DNA from: Dyadobacter sp. CY323 | Lineage (GTDB): Bacteria > Bacteroidota > Bacteroidia > Cytophagales > Spirosomataceae | Assembly (NCBI RefSeq): GCF_021390245.1 | Contig: NZ_JAJUXH010000001.1 | Coordinates: forward strand, 62,001 to 126,000 | Reading direction: 5' to 3' | DNA length: 64,000 nt | Shown: piece after piece, positions 55,175-63,899 of the stretch | Numbering within the stretch: the first letter of the stretch is position 1 | Layout of the letters: every line of letters starts with the position of its first letter | Made by a program: the position numbers and the translations under genes | Notes under the pieces: model-generated | The model's input: only the letters and a program-made list of their open reading frames with translations | What the model was told of the DNA's origin: nothing | Databases searched by the model: none

Positions 55175-55355
55175 TTGTGAACAACAGGAGGCTCCGATGG
55201 AGCCCGTAATTCTTTCACTTATATATCCTAGAAACAGGAAGCCGCTCTGCGGCTGAGGTTCGGTTCCTTGAGAAATGTATGCAAGCTCCGGCGGAGCTTC
55301 CTGTTTCTAGCAAACAATAACAACAACGGATATGAGCTCCGGCGGAGCTTCCTAA
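55175..55355. repeat. CCTGTTT-type repeat units in both orientations
   Basis: Two units are inverted (AACAGGAGGCTCC at about 55181 and AGAAACAGGAAGCC at about 55230). Two are direct (AGCTCCGGCGGAGCTTCCTG at about 55285 and a partial one at about 55334). The GCTCCGGCGGAGC cores are perfect palindromes. This is the same family as the array at 53440. The cluster lies between sulfatases 3 and 4. Confidence 0.8.
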
Positions 55356-55369
55356 AAATTAACCAAAAA

Positions 55370-56749
55370 ATGAATTTCAAATACGCCTTACTTTTTGCAT
55401 TAATCCTCGCTGTTGGTTTTCATGGACAAACTTCCGGTCAAACCAAGCCAAAATACAACGTGCTCTTCATCGCTGTCGATGACATGAATGACTGGATCGC
55501 ACCGTTTGGCGGGTATCCTGGCATAAAAACACCTAATATTGACAAACTGGCAAAAAAGGGTGTGGTTTTCCAGCGCGCCTATTGCTCGGCGCCTGCGTGT
55601 AACCCTTCGCGGGCGAGTCTGCTCACCGGGGTTAGGCCTTCTACTTCCGGTGTTTATCATAATAACCAACCCTGGCGGCCTGTCTTGGCGGATGCGGTGA
55701 CGTTACCTCAGTATTTTACCGCAAATGGTTACGAGGTAAAAGGTGCCGGAAAAATCTTTCACAATGCATTCAATGACAAGGCTTCATGGCCCGTCTATTT
55801 CGACGTACCCCAATCCCCTGAGCCGCCCAAAGCTCCGGTAAACGGCTTCGCACATTTCGACTGGAGTCCGGTGGATGTGAAAGATGAGGATATGGGTGAT
55901 TTTAAAGTGGTGAACCAGGGTATCGATTTTTTTGATAAAAAACACGACAAACCATTTTTCCTGGCGATCGGTCTTACACGTCCGCATTTACCCTGGTATG
56001 TGCCTCAGAAATATTATGACCAATATCCTTTGTCGTCCATTAAACTGCCAAAAGTAACCGCAAACGACCTGGCCGACGTTCCGGATGCAGGTGTGAAAAT
56101 CGCCAAACCAACAGGCGACCATAAGTTTATCGTGGACAACAAGCAGTGGGAAAAGGCGGTGCAGGGTTACCTGGCGAGCATCACTTTCGCGGATGGACAG
56201 ATCGGACGGTTGCTGGATGCATTGGAAAAGAGTGAATATGCCAAGAATACCATCATCGTTTTCTTTGGCGATCATGGGTGGCATTTGGGCGAAAAGGAGC
56301 ATTGGAGAAAGTTTGCATTATGGGAAGAAGCTTCCCGGGTCCCATTCATCGTTTATGCGCCTGGACTTTCCAAACCGAATTCCGTTTCGCAACGTACTGT
56401 GAACCTCATGGACATTTATCCAACATTGACCGAACTGTGTAATTTGCCCGGCAAAAAAGGGGTGGAAGGCAACAGCATTGCACCTTTATTGAAAAATCCG
56501 TCTGCCGAGTGGGATCACCCCTCCCTGACTACGCACGGCTTTGGAAATCATGCCATTCGTTCCGAGAAATGGCGTTATATTCGTTACAACGACGGTTCTG
56601 AAGAATTATACGATCACGATACTGATCCGCAGGAATTCAAAAATCTCGCAAAAGACCAGAAGTTTGCCGCCGTTAAAGCCAAGCTGGCAAAATCATTGCC
56701 CGTCATAAATGCAAAAGATGCTCCCACTGTCAAAGAGGGAAAAGAATAA
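55370..56749 (+). CDS. Secreted sulfatase 4, iduronate-2-sulfatase-like
   Basis: A 459-residue sulfatase. The signal peptide begins MNFKYALLFALILAVGF. The formylglycine motif is CNPSRASLLTGVRP with Cys77, and the metal pair is Asp37-Asp38 in AVDDMNDW. The region DHGWHLGEKEHWRKFALWEEASRVPFI is typical of iduronate-2-sulfatase-like enzymes. I chose the ATG at 55370, because the in-frame extension upstream is translated repeat sequence (LRRSFLFLANNNNN). Confidence 0.93.
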   Translation: MNFKYALLFALILAVGFHGQTSGQTKPKYNVLFIAVDDMNDWIAPFGGYPGIKTPNIDKLAKKGVVFQRAYCSAPACNPSRASLLTGVRPSTSGVYHNNQPWRPVLADAVTLPQYFTANGYEVKGAGKIFHNAFNDKASWPVYFDVPQSPEPPKAPVNGFAHFDWSPVDVKDEDMGDFKVVNQGIDFFDKKHDKPFFLAIGLTRPHLPWYVPQKYYDQYPLSSIKLPKVTANDLADVPDAGVKIAKPTGDHKFIVDNKQWEKAVQGYLASITFADGQIGRLLDALEKSEYAKNTIIVFFGDHGWHLGEKEHWRKFALWEEASRVPFIVYAPGLSKPNSVSQRTVNLMDIYPTLTELCNLPGKKGVEGNSIAPLLKNPSAEWDHPSLTTHGFGNHAIRSEKWRYIRYNDGSEELYDHDTDPQEFKNLAKDQKFAAVKAKLAKSLPVINAKDAPTVKEGKE

Positions 56750-56764
56750 CTTAACGATCTCACG

Positions 56765-58186
56765 ATGAAAAGGTACCATCTTGCTTCGGCAATCCTGTTT
56801 GTTTTGGCGTTATCCCCGTTTTTTGAGAGTGTGGCAGAGGATGGTGGGGATAAAAAAGAAAAGAAAAATTACAATGTGTTGTTCATTGCCGTCGATGATC
56901 TGAACAATGATCTGGGCTGCTATGGGAACAAATTTGTAAAAACGCCGAACATCGACCGGCTGGCAAAAAGGGGTGTGAAATTCAACCGCGCCTACACGCA
57001 ATTCCCGCTTTGCAGTCCGAGCAGGTCGTCGTTATTAACGGGATTGCGGCCCGACGTAACGAAGATCTACGAATTGCAAACGCATTTCAGGAAGACCCTG
57101 CCGAACGTGGTAACGCTTCCCCAGTTATTTAAAAACAACAATTATTACAGTGCGAGAGTCGGCAAAATCTTCCATTACGGCGTGCCGGGCCAGATTGGTA
57201 CCGATGGGCTCGACGACCCGATTTCCTGGGACCATAAAGTAAATCCGAAAGGCCGGGACAAAGCGGAGGAGTCTCTGGTCAAAAACCTGACGCCTACCCG
57301 TGGACTGGGCAGCGCACTTGCCTGGCGCGCCACCGAAGGTACCGATGCCGAGCAGACAGACGGAATGATCGCAACGGAAGCGATCAAAATCATGACAGAA
57401 AAGAAAAACAGTCCGTTTTTTCTGGCGGTAGGATTTTTCAGGCCGCATTCGCCTTACGTGGCGCCTAAAAAGTATTTTGACCAATATCCTCTGGCCAGCA
57501 TTCCATTGCCGAAAGAAATACCCAACGACCTGGATGACATCCCGGAAGCTGCTTTATTTACAAAACCCGCACATTGGGGATTGTCTGTCGATGAGCGAAA
57601 GGAGGCACTGAGAGCTTATTATGCGACTATTTCATTCATGGATGCGCAGGTAGGCAAGTTGCTGGATGCATTGGATAAACTCAAACTTTCCGATAATACG
57701 ATCATTGTTTTCTGGAGCGATCACGGTTATAATGTAGGTCAGCACGGACAATGGATGAAACAAAGTCTGTTCGAAAATTCAGCCCGTGTGCCGTTAATTG
57801 TTTCAGTACCAGGAGGTACGAAAGGGAAATCGTCCGGCCGGACTGTGGAGTTGCTGGATATATATCCAACTCTCGCGGAATTGTGCGGCATTAGCCCAAC
57901 TCAGAAATTACAGGGCAAAAGCCTTACACCTTTGCTCAAATATCCGGATGCGATTTGGGACAAACCGGCTTATACTCAGGTCCGAAGAGGCGAGATCTTT
58001 GGAAGGAGCGTCCGGAGTGAACGTTTCCGATATACCGAATGGGATGAGGGAAAAGCAGGAGTGGAGCTGTATGATCACCAAAAAGACCCGAATGAGTTTA
58101 CCAATCTTGCCAAAGACAATGCGTATCTGATTACCGTTGCTGAAATGGCTACGTTGTTGAAAAAGGGTTTTCCTGCAATTGAATAG
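56765..58186 (+). CDS. Secreted sulfatase 5, iduronate-2-sulfatase-like
   Basis: A 473-residue sulfatase with a signal peptide (YHLASAILFVLALSPFFESV). The formylglycine motif is CSPSRSSLLTGLRPD with Cys83, and the metal pair is Asp44-Asp45 in AVDDLNNDLG. WSDHGYNVGQHGQWMKQSLFENSARVPLI resembles the same region of sulfatase 4, so the two are paralogues. The gene starts 15 bases after sulfatase 4, so the two are co-transcribed. Confidence 0.93.
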   Translation: MKRYHLASAILFVLALSPFFESVAEDGGDKKEKKNYNVLFIAVDDLNNDLGCYGNKFVKTPNIDRLAKRGVKFNRAYTQFPLCSPSRSSLLTGLRPDVTKIYELQTHFRKTLPNVVTLPQLFKNNNYYSARVGKIFHYGVPGQIGTDGLDDPISWDHKVNPKGRDKAEESLVKNLTPTRGLGSALAWRATEGTDAEQTDGMIATEAIKIMTEKKNSPFFLAVGFFRPHSPYVAPKKYFDQYPLASIPLPKEIPNDLDDIPEAALFTKPAHWGLSVDERKEALRAYYATISFMDAQVGKLLDALDKLKLSDNTIIVFWSDHGYNVGQHGQWMKQSLFENSARVPLIVSVPGGTKGKSSGRTVELLDIYPTLAELCGISPTQKLQGKSLTPLLKYPDAIWDKPAYTQVRRGEIFGRSVRSERFRYTEWDEGKAGVELYDHQKDPNEFTNLAKDNAYLITVAEMATLLKKGFPAIE

Positions 58187-58205
58187 GAATAAACACCACA
58201 AATGC

Positions 58206-59663
58206 ATGATGAGAAAATACCGTCGCCGGTTGCTGGTAGCAGGTTTTATCCTGCTCGGCGCCGGTTTTATTTTGGGTTTTAAAAATGAGGCTACTCCAAA
58301 AGCGTCGAAACCCAATGTTGTGATCATTCTGGCTGACCAATGGAATGCGCAGTCTTTGGGATATGCCGGTAATGCGGATGTGAAAACGCCGAATCTGGAC
58401 AAGCTGGCAGCACGGAGTGTGGTTTTCAAAAATGCAGTTTCGGTAATGCCGGTATGCAGCCCGGCGCGGGCGAGTTTACTCACGGGACAATATCCGCTCA
58501 CACATGGTGTTTTTTACAACGATCGCCCGCTCCGAAATGAAGCGTTGACACTGGCTGAAATTTATAAAGAGGCAGGTTATGCGACAGGTTACATTGGTAA
58601 ATGGCACGTGAATGGTCAGGAGAATTCCGAAAAGCAATTCAGTGGGCGAAATCGTCCGGTACCAAAAAGCCGGAGACAGGGTTTCGATTACTGGAAAGCA
58701 CGCGAAGTGACGCACGACTACAATAATTCTTTTTACTTTGATGAAAACGACGTAAAACACGACTGGCCAGGTTACGACGTTTTTCCTCAAACCGACAGCG
58801 CGATCAGTTTTATCAATAAAAACAAAACAAAACCTTTCGTTCTGGTACTTTCATGGGGCCCGCCGCACGACCCGTATGCGACTGCGCCGGAAGAATACCG
58901 CAAGCTTTATACTCCTGAAAATCTGAAACTCAGGCCGAATGTGCCGGACTCATTGAAAGCGAAGGCTAAAAAGGACCTGGCGGGTTATTATGCGCATTGT
59001 ACGGCTTTGGATAAATCAGCGGGTGATTTGCTGGAAGCGCTGAAAAAGGCTGGTATTGAGAACAATACGATCCTCGTTTTTACATCTGATCACGGGGATA
59101 TGTTGTACTCACAAGGAAAAGTCCGGAAGCAGAAACCGTGGGACGAGTCGCTCCTTGTTCCATTAATTGTCCATTATCCGGCCAAATTAGGCCGAGAGAA
59201 ACGAGCATTGACAATTCCATTCAGTAACATCGATATCTTGCCGACGCTGCTCGGATTAAGTGATTTGAAAATTCCTTCAACGGTTCAGGGAAAAAATTAT
59301 GCGGCGATACTTACCGGAAAACAAAAAGTCACCGGCGAGGAAGTCGCTCTAATTCAATTACCTGTCCCATTTCATGAAAATAATTTTCTGAATGGCGGAA
59401 AGGAATATCGTGCAATACGCACAAATAAATACACATATGCCAAAGATCTGAACGGTCCGTGGCTTTTATACGATAATGCCGCAGATCCTTACCAGCTCAA
59501 AAACCTGATCGGTGCGTCGGAATACGCGAATATTCGGGGTAAACTTGAAAAAGTAATGGCGGAAAAACTGGCGGAGGCAAAGGATGAATTTCTGACGGCC
59601 GATGCTTATATGTCTCAATGGAAATATCGATATGATGGTAAGGATAGTTTACGGTTGCATTAA
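58206..59663 (+). CDS. Membrane-targeted sulfatase 6
   Basis: A 485-residue sulfatase. The N-terminus is MMRKYRRRLLVAGFILLGAGFILGF, a strongly basic region then a hydrophobic run, so a signal peptide or anchor is likely. The formylglycine motif is CSPARASLLTGQYP with Cys84, and the metal site begins ADQWNAQ (Asp44). FTSDHGDMLYSQG lies near residue 297. I chose the ATG at 58206; a second ATG is at 58209 and a TTG at 58179. The start is 19 bases after the stop of sulfatase 5. Confidence 0.9.
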   Translation: MMRKYRRRLLVAGFILLGAGFILGFKNEATPKASKPNVVIILADQWNAQSLGYAGNADVKTPNLDKLAARSVVFKNAVSVMPVCSPARASLLTGQYPLTHGVFYNDRPLRNEALTLAEIYKEAGYATGYIGKWHVNGQENSEKQFSGRNRPVPKSRRQGFDYWKAREVTHDYNNSFYFDENDVKHDWPGYDVFPQTDSAISFINKNKTKPFVLVLSWGPPHDPYATAPEEYRKLYTPENLKLRPNVPDSLKAKAKKDLAGYYAHCTALDKSAGDLLEALKKAGIENNTILVFTSDHGDMLYSQGKVRKQKPWDESLLVPLIVHYPAKLGREKRALTIPFSNIDILPTLLGLSDLKIPSTVQGKNYAAILTGKQKVTGEEVALIQLPVPFHENNFLNGGKEYRAIRTNKYTYAKDLNGPWLLYDNAADPYQLKNLIGASEYANIRGKLEKVMAEKLAEAKDEFLTADAYMSQWKYRYDGKDSLRLH

Positions 59664-61032
59664 GTGTTTTATAATCAGTTTATTAATCGTCTTAACTATT
59701 GAGCCGGCCGTCGCTCAGAGTAACAATTCCAAGCAGCCGAACATCATTTTCATTCTGACGGACGACCATCGCTGGGATGCGTTGGGCGTGATGGGGAATA
59801 AAATCATTCAAACTCCGAATCTGGATGCGCTGGCCAACCGGGGCATTTTGTTCCAAAAGGCGTACGTAACCACGGCAATTTGTATGGTGAGTCGCGCCAG
59901 TCTGCTGAGCGGGCAGTATATGTCGCGGCACAAGATCAATAATTTTAATACCGACTTTGAGAAGGATGCGCTGGCGCAAACCTATCCTGCATTGCTCAAA
60001 AAGGCTGGATATAAGCTCGGGTTCATCGGCAAATGGGGCATTGACGTTCAAAACCAGCCGGATTCGCTTTATGACTACTGGGCTGCGGCCAAAGAAGGTC
60101 AGCCTAAATATGAACTGAAAAATAAGAGCGGAAAAGTCATTCACCATACAGATAGTGTTGGAAAAGACATTACCCGGTTTTTGGGCCGATTTGCGGGGAA
60201 AGAACCATTTTGTCTGGCTGTGAGCTTCAAGGCGCCGCATGAGCTGGACGGAAATCCGCCGACTTATCCGGTTCAGGAACGGTTTAAAGATTTATATAAA
60301 AACGTCGCAATTCCCGATCCGATCACCGCCGATCCCAAGTACTGGAACACACTTCCTGATTTTATGCTCGCTGACGCAAACATCGGCCGGAACCGCTGGA
60401 AACCTATTTTGTCTACGCAGGAGCTGCGCGCGGAAACCACAAGGAATTATTACCGTTTAATCACCGGCGTGGATGAAGTAGTGGGAAATCTGGTTGGGCA
60501 ACTGAAGGATTTAAAAATCGAAGACAACACCATCATCATTTTCATGGGCGATAATGGATTTTCACTCGGTGAGCACGGCTTGGAAGGTAAATGGTTTGGT
60601 TTCGAAGAATCCATCCGCGTCCCGTTAATTATCTCGGGAAATGCATTGCCAGCCAATTTGAAGAGTAAGAAATCCGATGCCATCGCATTGAATATCGACA
60701 TTGCACCGACCATTCTGGCGCTGGCGGGAGTGAAGATACCGGCAGAAATTCAGGGCCAGGACCTGATCGGCACATTACAAAAGAAACTTCCCGTCCGCAA
60801 AGATTTCTTCTACGAGCACACCTTCATGGGAAGTCCGGGATTGCCCAAAGTCGAGGGAGTTGTGACGGAAGATTTGAAGTTCATGAACTACATCGAGCAC
60901 GGTTACGAGCAGCTTTTCGATACAAAGAAGGATCCTCATGAGATTAGGAATCTGGCTTTGGATAAGACATCTGCACCGAGGCTGAATTCCCTAAAAAAGC
61001 GATACTCTGAGCTCAAAGCGGCTGTAAAGTAG
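59632..61032 (+). CDS. Secreted sulfatase 7 with unusual CMVSR motif
   Basis: A 466-residue sulfatase. The signal peptide is CIKCFIISLLIVLTIEPAVAQ, and the start at 59632 lies inside the 3' end of sulfatase 6 (overlap 32 bases). The formylglycine cysteine is Cys84 in TTAICMVSRASLLSGQY: the usual CxPSR proline is replaced by Val. Cys and Arg are kept. The metal pair is Asp44-Asp45 in LTDDHRW, and FMGDNGFSLGEHGLEGKWFGFEESIRVPL is present. Whether the modifying enzyme accepts this motif cannot be read from the sequence. Confidence 0.88.
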   Translation: MMVRIVYGCIKCFIISLLIVLTIEPAVAQSNNSKQPNIIFILTDDHRWDALGVMGNKIIQTPNLDALANRGILFQKAYVTTAICMVSRASLLSGQYMSRHKINNFNTDFEKDALAQTYPALLKKAGYKLGFIGKWGIDVQNQPDSLYDYWAAAKEGQPKYELKNKSGKVIHHTDSVGKDITRFLGRFAGKEPFCLAVSFKAPHELDGNPPTYPVQERFKDLYKNVAIPDPITADPKYWNTLPDFMLADANIGRNRWKPILSTQELRAETTRNYYRLITGVDEVVGNLVGQLKDLKIEDNTIIIFMGDNGFSLGEHGLEGKWFGFEESIRVPLIISGNALPANLKSKKSDAIALNIDIAPTILALAGVKIPAEIQGQDLIGTLQKKLPVRKDFFYEHTFMGSPGLPKVEGVVTEDLKFMNYIEHGYEQLFDTKKDPHEIRNLALDKTSAPRLNSLKKRYSELKAAVK

Positions 61033-61108
61033 CATCATAGCATCTCCAAACTCTTCCTGCAAAATTTTTTCCACCTTCCTCCTTGCATACCTAAAAACTT
61101 ATTTTCAT

Positions 61109-61133
61109 CTTTGTCTATCGAATTAATAGATTT
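61109..61133 (+). promoter_or_regulatory. Promoter/operator motif B of the sulfur island
   Basis: A near-identical copy of the motif at 43608, with TCTAT and ATAGA as a perfect inverted pair around CGAATTA. CTTTG lies just upstream, as in a Bacteroidota -7 element. The 3' end of the motif (AGATTT) is also the first strand of the P1 helix of the riboswitch-like RNA that begins at 61128. Confidence 0.55.
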
Positions 61134-61222
61134 ATAAAGAATGAAGGGAGAGGTTAGGCTCTACGATCTTCTGGCAACCTAGGACTTTTAAGGTGCCCCA
61201 ACCTAATTCTAACGATAAATCT
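61128..61222 (+). ncRNA. SAM-I-class riboswitch candidate lacking P4
   Basis: The leader folds into P1, AGATTTAT (61128-61135) with ATAAATCT (61215-61222). P2 is GAAG (61143-61146) with CTTC (61168-61171), plus AGAG (61149-61152) with CTCT (61159-61162). P3 joins GGCAACCT (61173-61180) and AGGTGCC (61191-61197). The P2 loop GTTAGG (61153-61158) can pair with CCTAAT (61202-61207) as a pseudoknot. GGCAACC...AAGGTGCC is the core signature of S-box RNAs. There is no P4. The downstream genes encode a TlpA-like protein and a NifS-like desulfurase, which fits control by S-adenosylmethionine. Confidence 0.72.
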
Positions 61223-61363
61223 AATTATCCAACCACCGGATCGAACTGTATTGAAGTTGACCAGTGCTTTTTCCGAAAGGAACAGGCTGGAAACATTTGG
61301 CTTTTTGCTGATTTGTTACAAGGGTTTGATATGTAAATAACCTAATTAAAGAATTATAACAAA

Positions 61364-62623
61364 ATGAAAATCAGACATATATGCTCCTACGTAATTGCGG
61401 TTGCATTCTCGTTAACCACTGTTTTTTCTCAATCTCTCCCAATTAAAAACGGAATCTGGCGGGGCGTATTTAAAGTCGGTGAAAATGAGGTCCCATTTAA
61501 TTTCGAAGTAAAGAACGGGGCAGGGAACGAACCCGTTTTCATAGCAATCAATGGGGAGCGGCGGGACGATTTTCAGGTTAACCGCATTTCCAGCGACTCC
61601 ATAAAAGTCAGTCTGAACACTTTCGAGACTGCCTGGTTTGCGAAGATCCAGCAGGATGGCAGTATCACCGGCGTGCAAAAAAGTCTGATTCCGGGAAATG
61701 CCGGCAGAAGTTATCCTTTTGAAGCTCAGCCCGGGAAATCGTACCGGTTTGTAGAGTCGGGAAAGGAAGTTGCTCCAAAAGCCAATATTTCGGGTAGATG
61801 GGTTGTGAAAATTCAATCGGCGCCCAACTCAGAAAAGCCTGCGCCGGACCGGGTAGCGGTTTTTGAACAAAAAGGAAATAAGCTGAATGGCATTATCCTC
61901 TCTGTTTCAGGAGATAGCCGCGAGCTGGAAGGTAACGTTCAGGGAGATGAATTCCTGTTATCCGGTTTTACGGGATCCAGCCCGGCGTTTGTAAGAGGTA
62001 AAATCAATAGCGATCAGTCGATCACCGGCTCGATCGGTGCCGGCGCGGAACCTATCCGTTTTGAGGCCATAAAAGATGATAACGCAGCATTGCCCGATGC
62101 ATACGCACTAACATTCTTAAAACCAGGCTACGACAAGTTCGATTTCACTTTCCCGGATGTAAATGGAAAGCCGGTTTCGCTCAGTGACGAAAAATACAAA
62201 GGCAAAGTGGTGATCATCGAAATCATGGGAACATGGTGCCCGAACTGTATCGATCAGGTGACTTTTCTGGCACCCTGGTATAAAGAAAACAAAAGCAAAG
62301 GGGTAGAAGCGATCGGGCTCGCATTTGAAGCGAAAGATGATCTCGCATTTGCGAAAAACACATTGACCAAACTCAAAAACCGTTATGACATTCAGTATGA
62401 CCTGCTTTTTGCCGGGAAGGTTGGCGGAAATGTAGTTGCTGAAAAGCTGCCCCCTATCGACAAATTTCTGGCTTACCCAACCACCATCATCGTCGGTCGC
62501 GATGGAAAAGTGAAGGAGATCCACACTGGATTTTCAGGAAAAGGAACCGGCCAGTTCTATCAGGATTATGTCAAAAAATGGAATAAAGATCTGGCCAATT
62601 TTATTGCTGAGCCCCTGCCTTGA
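61364..62623 (+). CDS. TlpA-like thiol-disulfide oxidoreductase
   Basis: A 419-residue secreted protein (signal peptide ICSYVIAVAFSLTTVFSQ). The N-terminal 240 residues form a beta-rich domain of unknown function. The C-terminal part is a TlpA/thioredoxin domain with the active-site motif WCPNC (Cys292, Cys295), followed by the cis-Pro region YPTTIIVGRDGKV. It is the first gene after the SAM riboswitch-like RNA and precedes the cysteine desulfurase gene. Its likely role is disulfide reduction in the periplasm as part of a sulfur response. Its 3' end runs into a palindrome. Confidence 0.88.
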   Translation: MKIRHICSYVIAVAFSLTTVFSQSLPIKNGIWRGVFKVGENEVPFNFEVKNGAGNEPVFIAINGERRDDFQVNRISSDSIKVSLNTFETAWFAKIQQDGSITGVQKSLIPGNAGRSYPFEAQPGKSYRFVESGKEVAPKANISGRWVVKIQSAPNSEKPAPDRVAVFEQKGNKLNGIILSVSGDSRELEGNVQGDEFLLSGFTGSSPAFVRGKINSDQSITGSIGAGAEPIRFEAIKDDNAALPDAYALTFLKPGYDKFDFTFPDVNGKPVSLSDEKYKGKVVIIEIMGTWCPNCIDQVTFLAPWYKENKSKGVEAIGLAFEAKDDLAFAKNTLTKLKNRYDIQYDLLFAGKVGGNVVAEKLPPIDKFLAYPTTIIVGRDGKVKEIHTGFSGKGTGQFYQDYVKKWNKDLANFIAEPLP

Positions 62624-62675
62624 AGGCAGGGCAATAAGAATGGGCCTATCAATTGCCTCGCCTTTCAAGGCGAGG
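62613..62675. repeat. Two palindromes before the desulfurase gene
   Basis: CCCTGCCTT (62613-62621) faces AAGGCAGGG (62623-62631) around a single base, and includes the stop codon of the TlpA-like gene. CCTCGCCTT (62656-62664) faces AAGGCGAGG (62667-62675) around TC. Both look like a CCT[G/C]CCTT family of short dispersed palindromes. Confidence 0.7.
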
Positions 62676-62712
62676 GACAAGAATAGAGATAAATGATAAA
62701 ATAGAGAGGAGT

Positions 62713-63885
62713 ATGGAAATCTATTGTGATAATGCAGCTACAACAGCGCTGGATCCGGAGGTGATTGAAGCAATCCTTCCTTTTTTAACACAAAATTATG
62801 GCAATCCATCGTCCACACACTGGGCGGGAAGGAAAGTCCGGGAGGCCATAGATCGTTCCCGAAACACCATTGCCGACATTCTGGGTGCTTCTCCGGGCGA
62901 AATCTTTTTTACCTCGGGAGCGACGGAGGCCAACAATCTGGCACTCACCGGAGCCATTCAAACCTATGAGATCAGTCATGTGATCACAAGTAAAATAGAG
63001 CATAAAGCCGTTTTGCAAACTCTGGCCCGGCACGAAAAGGAAGGTGATATCGAAATCAGTTTTGTTAAGCTGGATGAACGCGGTCATGTCGACTTATATC
63101 ACCTGGAAAACCTGCTCCGTGCCAATCCACGCACCTTGATCACACTAATGCACGCCAATAATGAAATCGGTAACATTACTGATATTCATGCGATTAGTAT
63201 TCTTGCTCAACGTTATAATGCCATTTTTCACTCAGACACCACCCAGACGATCGGTAAGATCCGGTTTGATCTCAGCCAGGACCACATCGATTTTCTGGTT
63301 GGTTCCGCACACAAATTTCACGGCCCAAAAGGCATTGGGTTTATTTACATTAATAAAAAACACAACATTAAAGCCCAGATCCTGGGTGGCGGACAGGAAG
63401 GCGGTCAGCGCGGAGGTACCGAAAATGTGATCGGCATCGTGGGTTTGGCAAAAGCCCTGGAAGTCGCATACCGCAACCTGGACGAAAATCAGACCAAAGT
63501 CTGCCGGTTGAAACAGTATATGATCTCAAAACTTGCGATCAGCGGAATCGGCGGGATTTGCTATAATGGAGACAGTAAATCGATAGACAACAGCATTTCA
63601 AATGTGCTGAATGTTTCACTCCCCTGCCTCGCTCTGGGAAGTGTGGTGAACAAGCTGGATGCGATCGGCATCGCGGCCTCGGGCGGGAGTGCGTGTTCGA
63701 ACCTCGGTAATGGCAGCTCGCACGTAATCAGTGCGTTACCTTGTCAGCGTGATAAGGAGAATGTACGGTTTTCATTCAGTAAGTTCAATACGTTCGACGA
63801 AGTGGACCACATTGTGAATTCGCTTGCCAGAATTTACGAAACGGAGCCCGCTACCCGGAAAAGAGAATTACAATTAGCCAATTAA
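62713..63885 (+). CDS. Cysteine desulfurase (NifS/IscS-like)
   Basis: A 390-residue PLP-dependent cysteine desulfurase. The PLP lysine is Lys201 in SAHKFHGPKG, and the catalytic cysteine is Cys328 in GGSACSNLGNGSSH. The start MEIYCDNAATT is typical of the family. The enzyme releases sulfur from cysteine as a persulfide for Fe-S clusters, tRNA thiolation and other uses. I chose the ATG at 62713, behind a good ribosome binding site (AGAGAGGAG), over an upstream in-frame start. It is the second gene after the riboswitch-like RNA. Confidence 0.94.
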   Translation: MEIYCDNAATTALDPEVIEAILPFLTQNYGNPSSTHWAGRKVREAIDRSRNTIADILGASPGEIFFTSGATEANNLALTGAIQTYEISHVITSKIEHKAVLQTLARHEKEGDIEISFVKLDERGHVDLYHLENLLRANPRTLITLMHANNEIGNITDIHAISILAQRYNAIFHSDTTQTIGKIRFDLSQDHIDFLVGSAHKFHGPKGIGFIYINKKHNIKAQILGGGQEGGQRGGTENVIGIVGLAKALEVAYRNLDENQTKVCRLKQYMISKLAISGIGGICYNGDSKSIDNSISNVLNVSLPCLALGSVVNKLDAIGIAASGGSACSNLGNGSSHVISALPCQRDKENVRFSFSKFNTFDEVDHIVNSLARIYETEPATRKRELQLAN

Positions 63886-63899
63886 AAATCAACAGACCA

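Noticed and set aside
55268..55369. Upstream extension of sulfatase 4
   Set aside because: It translates the CCTGTTT repeat units (LRRSFLFLANNNNN) and would hide the signal peptide.
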